From the NCBI RefSeq assembly GCF_004745075.1, contig NZ_RHFH01000004.1, positions 1 to 64,000 on the forward strand: DNA of 64,000 nt, in the 5' to 3' direction. Of this stretch, positions 60,321-64,000 are shown in pieces (the first letter of the stretch is position 1; the number at the start of each line of letters is the position of its first letter). The stretch is from Brevibacterium sp. S111 (GTDB lineage: Bacteria; Actinomycetota; Actinomycetes; Actinomycetales; Brevibacteriaceae). The position numbers and the translations under genes were made by a program. The notes under the pieces were generated by a model that saw only the letters and a list, made by a program, of their open reading frames with translations, was not told the origin of the DNA and searched no databases.

Positions 60321-63300
60321 GCTTCCTCCTCTCCGTCGACGGGTGGGTCCCCGTGGAGGATATGCGTCGAGGTGGCGCGCACCTTCTTCTCCTGCGCGGT
60401 CTCCACACTGCGGCGGCTGCGGTCGGGCCGCTCCCCGCGGATGGCTTCCATCGGCCCGCTGAGCTCACCGTAGAGCAGCTCGTCGGCGCGTTCGCGGGTG
60501 CGTTCGACGTCGCGGCGGATGATGCCGTTGGTGAGCACATCATCGCCGGCCGGCGTCGCAGCGGAGTCCGAGACGCCGAGGAGGTTGAACGACAGCAGCA
60601 TGAGTCCGAGCACCGCGAGGTAGACGCCGAGGTCGAAGAGCATCGACGTCGTCCAATGCTGTCCGGCGAATTCGGTGTGCATGGGCTTGAGGAACGATCC
60701 GGCGAAGAGCAGACCGATGATGCCGGTGACCACGGCGACGCCGACGCCGGAACCGATGAGGTAGAGGGGTGCGCGCGGCGGACCGATCGGCCGGTCCTTC
60801 GGTGTGGACAGGTAGGCCAAGCCGATGACAGCCGCACCGATGAGCGCGGCGATGAACCCGCCGCCGGGCGAATTGTGTCCGCGCCAGAACACGACCAGCG
60901 ACGTCACCGCCAGCAGAGGGCCGAGGACCTTGATCGTCAGCTGCAGCGGGATGACGTTCGGCCAGGCCTCGTGCACGGCGCGATAGGCGGTGGTGCCCTT
61001 CGGGCGGATCGACACCCAGGGCGGCCGCGGCGGCTCGGGAATGTTCTCGGCCGGCGGATCGATGAACTTGTCCTTGACTGTAGACATCACGGCGACGATG
61101 GCGATGCCGGCCATGCCGAGCACCGTCAGCTCTCCCAGGGTATCGAGGGCACGGAATTCGACGAGGATAGTGTTGACGATGTTCTTCCCGCCGCTGATGT
61201 CGGGGGCATGGTCGAGGTAGTACCGGCCCAGATCGGAGCGTTCCCGGCGCCCGTTGAGGACGAGGGTGAGAGCAGTCATCGCCGCGCCGACGATGATCGC
61301 CAGGATCAGACGCGGGGACTGCTTGCGCTTCGGGTAGCGCCAGAACGAGCGAGGCAGCTTCTGCAGCACGAGCATGATGACGATGATCGTCATCGCTTCG
61401 ACGAGGAGCTGGGTCAGCGTGACGTCGGGAGCACCGAGGGCGAGGATCTGCACGGTGGCGAGGATCCCGATGGCCGAGAGCGCGACGACGGTCGTCAGAC
61501 GGGAATGGGAGGTGCACAGGACGAGCACCGCGATGGTGATGAGGATCAGCAGGATGATGTCCACCGGTCGGCTCAGTCCCTGCTCGAGCGGCGGCAGACT
61601 CGGATACACGAGGGGGATCGCGCAGATGGCCAGCAGGCTCAGTCCGCCCAGGGAGATCGCCAGGTAGGGTCCGGAGTTCATCGGGCGGACGAACACACCG
61701 AGACCGTGACCGACACGGCGCAGGCCCGCGTTGAGGCCGTCGATGACGTTCGCTCCGTCGAAGGGCGGTGTGGCCCGGTGGAAGAACGCGAACACGCGGG
61801 AGCGGCGGAGGATGATGACGACGCCGATGGCGATGATGAGGCCCGAGGCGAGGAGTTCGGCGGTGAAACCGTGCCACAGAGCCAGATGCACCGATCCCGC
61901 GGATTCGGGCATCGCCGCCCGCACCACTTGGTCGAGCGGGTTGTCGAAGACGAAGAGGACGAAGCTCAGCGGAATCGAAGCGAGGATCGGCACTGCGGCG
62001 GCCGTGAGCATGACCGCCGACCCCCGGTGGATCTGCCGCGGTTCGGGTTCGCTACCGTCGATGAAGCTGCCCCACACTGTCTTCGCACAGTAGGCGAAGG
62101 TGAGCACTGAGGCGCCCGCTGCGATGAGCAGAGCCAACCAGCCGGCCCATGGACCGCCCGGCGCCTCGCCGAGGGCGGTGAACAGGGATTCCTTGGAGAC
62201 GAAGCCGAGCAGCGGCGGAATCCCGGCCATCGAGCCGCAGCCGATGATGAGCACGACGAACGCGGCCGGAGCGCTGCGTCTGAGCTTCGGGATCCGCGCG
62301 AGGTCGCGGGTGCCTGCGAGGTGGTCGACGACGCCGACCATCATGAACAGACCGGATTTGAACAGGGCGTGGGCGATGACGTGCAGGGTGGCTGCGGCGA
62401 TCGCGGCTTCGGTGCCGACGCCGATGACGGCGGTGATGAGGCCGAGCTGCGAGACCGTCGAATAGGCCATGAGCTTCTTCACGTCGTGCTGGTTGAGGGC
62501 GAACCACCCGCCCAGGCAGGCGGTGAAGAGACCAGCGGTGATGAGCAGGATGTTCCAGGCCGGGGTGGCGTGGAAGGTCGGCGAGAACCGCAGCATGAGG
62601 AAGATTCCGGCCTTGACCACCGCTGCGGCGTGCAGATATGCCGAGACCGGCGTGGCTGCGGCCATGGCATCGGGCAGCCAGGAATGGAAGGGGAACTGTG
62701 CGGACTTCGTCATAGCGGCGATGCCGATGAGCACGGCGACAGCGGTCGTCACCTCAGGCTGGCCCGCCCACACCGGGGAACCGATCGCCTCGCTCAGATG
62801 CGTCGTGCCGGTCACCGCGATGATGACTCCGGTGGCCACCAGCAGACTGAGTCCGCCGATGAAGGTGAAGAACATCGTCCGCAGCGCCGGTGCCTGTCCG
62901 GGGGAGCTGGAGCGAGCGATGAGGAAGAACGAGGCCAGTGACGTCAGTTCCCAGCAGACGAAGAGCACGAGCACATCATTGCTGAGCACGAGCGCGACCA
63001 TGGAGAAGGTGAAGATCACCATCAGCCAGTAGAAGCTCGTATTCCGTCCGTGCGGGAGGTACTTCGTCGAATAGGCGAAGACGACCGCCCCGATGATGAG
63101 CGCGATGTAGGTGAAGACGACGCCGAGCCCGTCGGCTCGCAGGGCGAGGTCCACGCCGAACCGGGGAATCCACGGGTAGGCCGCTTCCGGGGTGTTCCCG
63201 GCCATCACCTCGGCGGCGGTGGGTGTGAACAGTGCGGCGACGCCCAGATAGGCGACCGCCAGCGGCCAGCCGCTCGCCCGGCCGGCGAACCGAGTGATGC

Positions 63301-63349
63301 CCGGGGTGATGACGACGAGCGCGGCGAGTGCGATGAGAGTGAGGATCAT
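60317..63349 (-). CDS. mnhA: Fused Mrp antiporter subunits A and B
   Basis: A 1010-residue fusion. Residues 1 to about 770 are MnhA, a NuoL-like pump (VCWELTSLASFFLI, KSAQFPFHSWLPDAMAAATPVSAYLHAAA, HALFKSGLF). After the MnhA C-terminal helices, residues about 830-960 are a MnhB domain (RGHNSPGGGFIAALI). An extra cytoplasmic tail follows (RRDVERTRERADELL). It heads the operon mnh(AB)CDEFG, a Na+/H+ antiporter important for alkali and salt tolerance. The A-B fusion explains the absence of a separate mnhB and occurs in other bacteria. Confidence 0.95.
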   Translation of the reverse strand: MILTLIALAALVVITPGITRFAGRASGWPLAVAYLGVAALFTPTAAEVMAGNTPEAAYPWIPRFGVDLALRADGLGVVFTYIALIIGAVVFAYSTKYLPHGRNTSFYWLMVIFTFSMVALVLSNDVLVLFVCWELTSLASFFLIARSSSPGQAPALRTMFFTFIGGLSLLVATGVIIAVTGTTHLSEAIGSPVWAGQPEVTTAVAVLIGIAAMTKSAQFPFHSWLPDAMAAATPVSAYLHAAAVVKAGIFLMLRFSPTFHATPAWNILLITAGLFTACLGGWFALNQHDVKKLMAYSTVSQLGLITAVIGVGTEAAIAAATLHVIAHALFKSGLFMMVGVVDHLAGTRDLARIPKLRRSAPAAFVVLIIGCGSMAGIPPLLGFVSKESLFTALGEAPGGPWAGWLALLIAAGASVLTFAYCAKTVWGSFIDGSEPEPRQIHRGSAVMLTAAAVPILASIPLSFVLFVFDNPLDQVVRAAMPESAGSVHLALWHGFTAELLASGLIIAIGVVIILRRSRVFAFFHRATPPFDGANVIDGLNAGLRRVGHGLGVFVRPMNSGPYLAISLGGLSLLAICAIPLVYPSLPPLEQGLSRPVDIILLILITIAVLVLCTSHSRLTTVVALSAIGILATVQILALGAPDVTLTQLLVEAMTIIVIMLVLQKLPRSFWRYPKRKQSPRLILAIIVGAAMTALTLVLNGRRERSDLGRYYLDHAPDISGGKNIVNTILVEFRALDTLGELTVLGMAGIAIVAVMSTVKDKFIDPPAENIPEPPRPPWVSIRPKGTTAYRAVHEAWPNVIPLQLTIKVLGPLLAVTSLVVFWRGHNSPGGGFIAALIGAAVIGLAYLSTPKDRPIGPPRAPLYLIGSGVGVAVVTGIIGLLFAGSFLKPMHTEFAGQHWTTSMLFDLGVYLAVLGLMLLSFNLLGVSDSAATPAGDDVLTNGIIRRDVERTRERADELLYGELSGPMEAIRGERPDRSRRSVETAQEKKVRATSTHILHGDPPVDGEEEA

Positions 63350-63423
63350 GACCGGCCCTCAGCGGCCGCAGACGCAGGTGATGGTTCCTTCACTCACTGA
63401 TCCTTCATCGCGATGTGCGAATA

Positions 63424-63452
63424 CTGATTATCGTAGACTTACGAAGAATCAG
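63424..63452. promoter_or_regulatory. Palindrome in the mnh-glycosyltransferase divergent region
   Basis: CTGATT (63424) and AATCAG (63447) flank an inner TCGTA (63431) / TACGA (63440) pair around GACT, with a one-base bulge. It is central in the 122-base divergent promoter region and overlaps TAGACT, a possible -10 for the glycosyltransferase. Candidate operator. Confidence 0.45.
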
Positions 63453-63471
63453 ACTATCGACTCGGAGTTCC

Positions 63472-64000
63472 ATGAGCAAAAGCACAATGACCCCTCGGCC
63501 CGAGTCGCGGCTGTCGGTGTTCTTCGACGCGCGCTTCACCCGCACAACGCATCATGACGGAATCTCCCGCTACGGCGCGTGCCTCCTCGCGGCTCTCCTC
63601 GAAGCCGTCGAGGACACGGATATCGACGTCACCGCCATCATCAGCGATCGGGCGCAGCTGGCCCTGCTGCCGGAATGTCGATGGGTCGAACTCAACGACC
63701 CCACCTCCCCCGCCGAGGTCGCCGTCGCCGGCAGGCTCAACGCCCTCGGAGCCGATGTCGTGTTCTCCACAATGCAGACGATGGGCTCCTTCGGACGTCG
63801 CTACGGCCTCATCCTCACCATCCACGACCTCATCTACTATTCGCATCCGCAGCCGCCGGGCGATCTCCCGCTGCCGATCCGTCTGCTGTGGCGGGCCTAC
63901 CACCTCAGCTACGCTCCGCAGCGGCTTCTGCTCAACCGGGCCGATGCCGTCGCGGCCGTGTCCGAGACGACGAAGGACCTCATCGCCGCCCACCGCCTGA
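63472..64000 (+). CDS. Glycosyltransferase, 5' part (truncated by window end)
   Basis: An open frame of at least 176 codons without a stop; ATG 63472 has CGGAG 6 nt upstream. The product resembles the N-terminal domain of GT4-type glycosyltransferases: FFDARFTRTTHHDGISRYG, IHDLIYYSHPQPPGDL and the end of the helix RADAVAAVSETTKDLI. The C-terminal donor-binding domain lies outside the window. It is divergent from the mnh operon. Confidence 0.75.
   Translation, partial: MSKSTMTPRPESRLSVFFDARFTRTTHHDGISRYGACLLAALLEAVEDTDIDVTAIISDRAQLALLPECRWVELNDPTSPAEVAVAGRLNALGADVVFSTMQTMGSFGRRYGLILTIHDLIYYSHPQPPGDLPLPIRLLWRAYHLSYAPQRLLLNRADAVAAVSETTKDLIAAHRL

Noticed and set aside
60308-62110. 600-codon open frame opposite the mnhAB fusion
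   Set aside because: The product is a low-complexity Asp/Glu/Arg/His-rich chain typical of antisense frames of membrane genes.

Overview
The window is high-G+C actinobacterial chromosome. Several traits point that way: an aceE-type homodimeric pyruvate dehydrogenase E1, a PucR-type fatty-acid regulator next to fabD-fabH-acpP-fabF, actinobacterial families DUF3052 and DUF3145, a GluABCD-type amino-acid importer, an Mrp antiporter, frequent GTG/TTG starts, ATGA overlaps and several leaderless-looking starts. The gene content (carnitine breakdown, fused ModBC, type II FAS with fabH) looks most like Brevibacterium or a close relative; that genus call is inference. No rRNA, CRISPR array, insertion sequence or prophage was seen; the 'holin' gene is a chromosomal membrane protein.

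Layout. 0-2 kb: a TipAS-domain remnant, a HIT hydrolase, and an AhpE-like peroxiredoxin coupled to a DUF3052 gene. 2.3-11.4 kb: aceE, the fasR-like regulator, fabD/fabH/acpP/fabF, DUF3145 and a CAT-anticodon tRNA, in an order close to M. tuberculosis Rv2238c-Rv2246. 11.4-18.9 kb: a degenerate EAL-DICT protein, an MFS exporter, a flavin monooxygenase, tRNA-Asn, a DMT permease with a GT4 glycosyltransferase, gluQ and a small GNAT protein. 19.3-22.6 kb: a gluABCD-like importer. 22.7-24.4 kb: an acyl-CoA synthetase. 24.4-33.5 kb: a molybdenum island with modA, fused modBC, a Mop-HTH protein, moaE, moaC and moeA on one strand, then divergent moaA-moaD, a MoeB-rhodanese protein and a second, divergent MoeA.

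33.6-41.2 kb: a CPBP-like membrane protein, a POT peptide transporter, an MFS protein, two small membrane proteins, an alpha/beta hydrolase coupled to a universal stress protein, and a poorly coding, locally A+T-rich 0.8 kb stretch. 41.2-45.7 kb: tRNA-Ala(GGC), a 33-bp perfect palindrome running into the end of ogt, an Ada-AlkA fusion, an ACR3/bile-acid-type transporter and a YggS PLP protein. 45.8-54.8 kb: a YczE-like protein, a PLP decarboxylase, a carnitine cluster (XRE-TetR fusion regulator, BKACE lyase, carnitine dehydrogenase-thioesterase), a YdeI-like protein, and an MFS transporter with a GH1 beta-glucosidase. 54.8-64 kb: a DoxX protein, tRNA-Ala(CGC), a ferredoxin-reductase-like flavoprotein, alkB, the mnh(AB)CDEFG antiporter operon and the 5' part of a glycosyltransferase cut by the window end.

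How the genes work together. The first third supplies acetyl-CoA and turns it into fatty acids under a local activator. The molybdenum island covers molybdate uptake, its probable regulator and most molybdopterin steps. The carnitine genes form a complete route from carnitine to glycine betaine, with a perfect inverted repeat and a leaderless-type promoter just before the regulator. Three DNA-alkylation repair proteins (Ogt, Ada-AlkA, AlkB) lie within about 16 kb. The most interesting items are the XRE-TetR fusion with its putative operator, the 33-bp palindrome at ogt, the degenerate EAL-DICT protein, the low-G+C region near 40.5 kb and the recurrent TANNNT-6/7 nt-start-codon arrangement.
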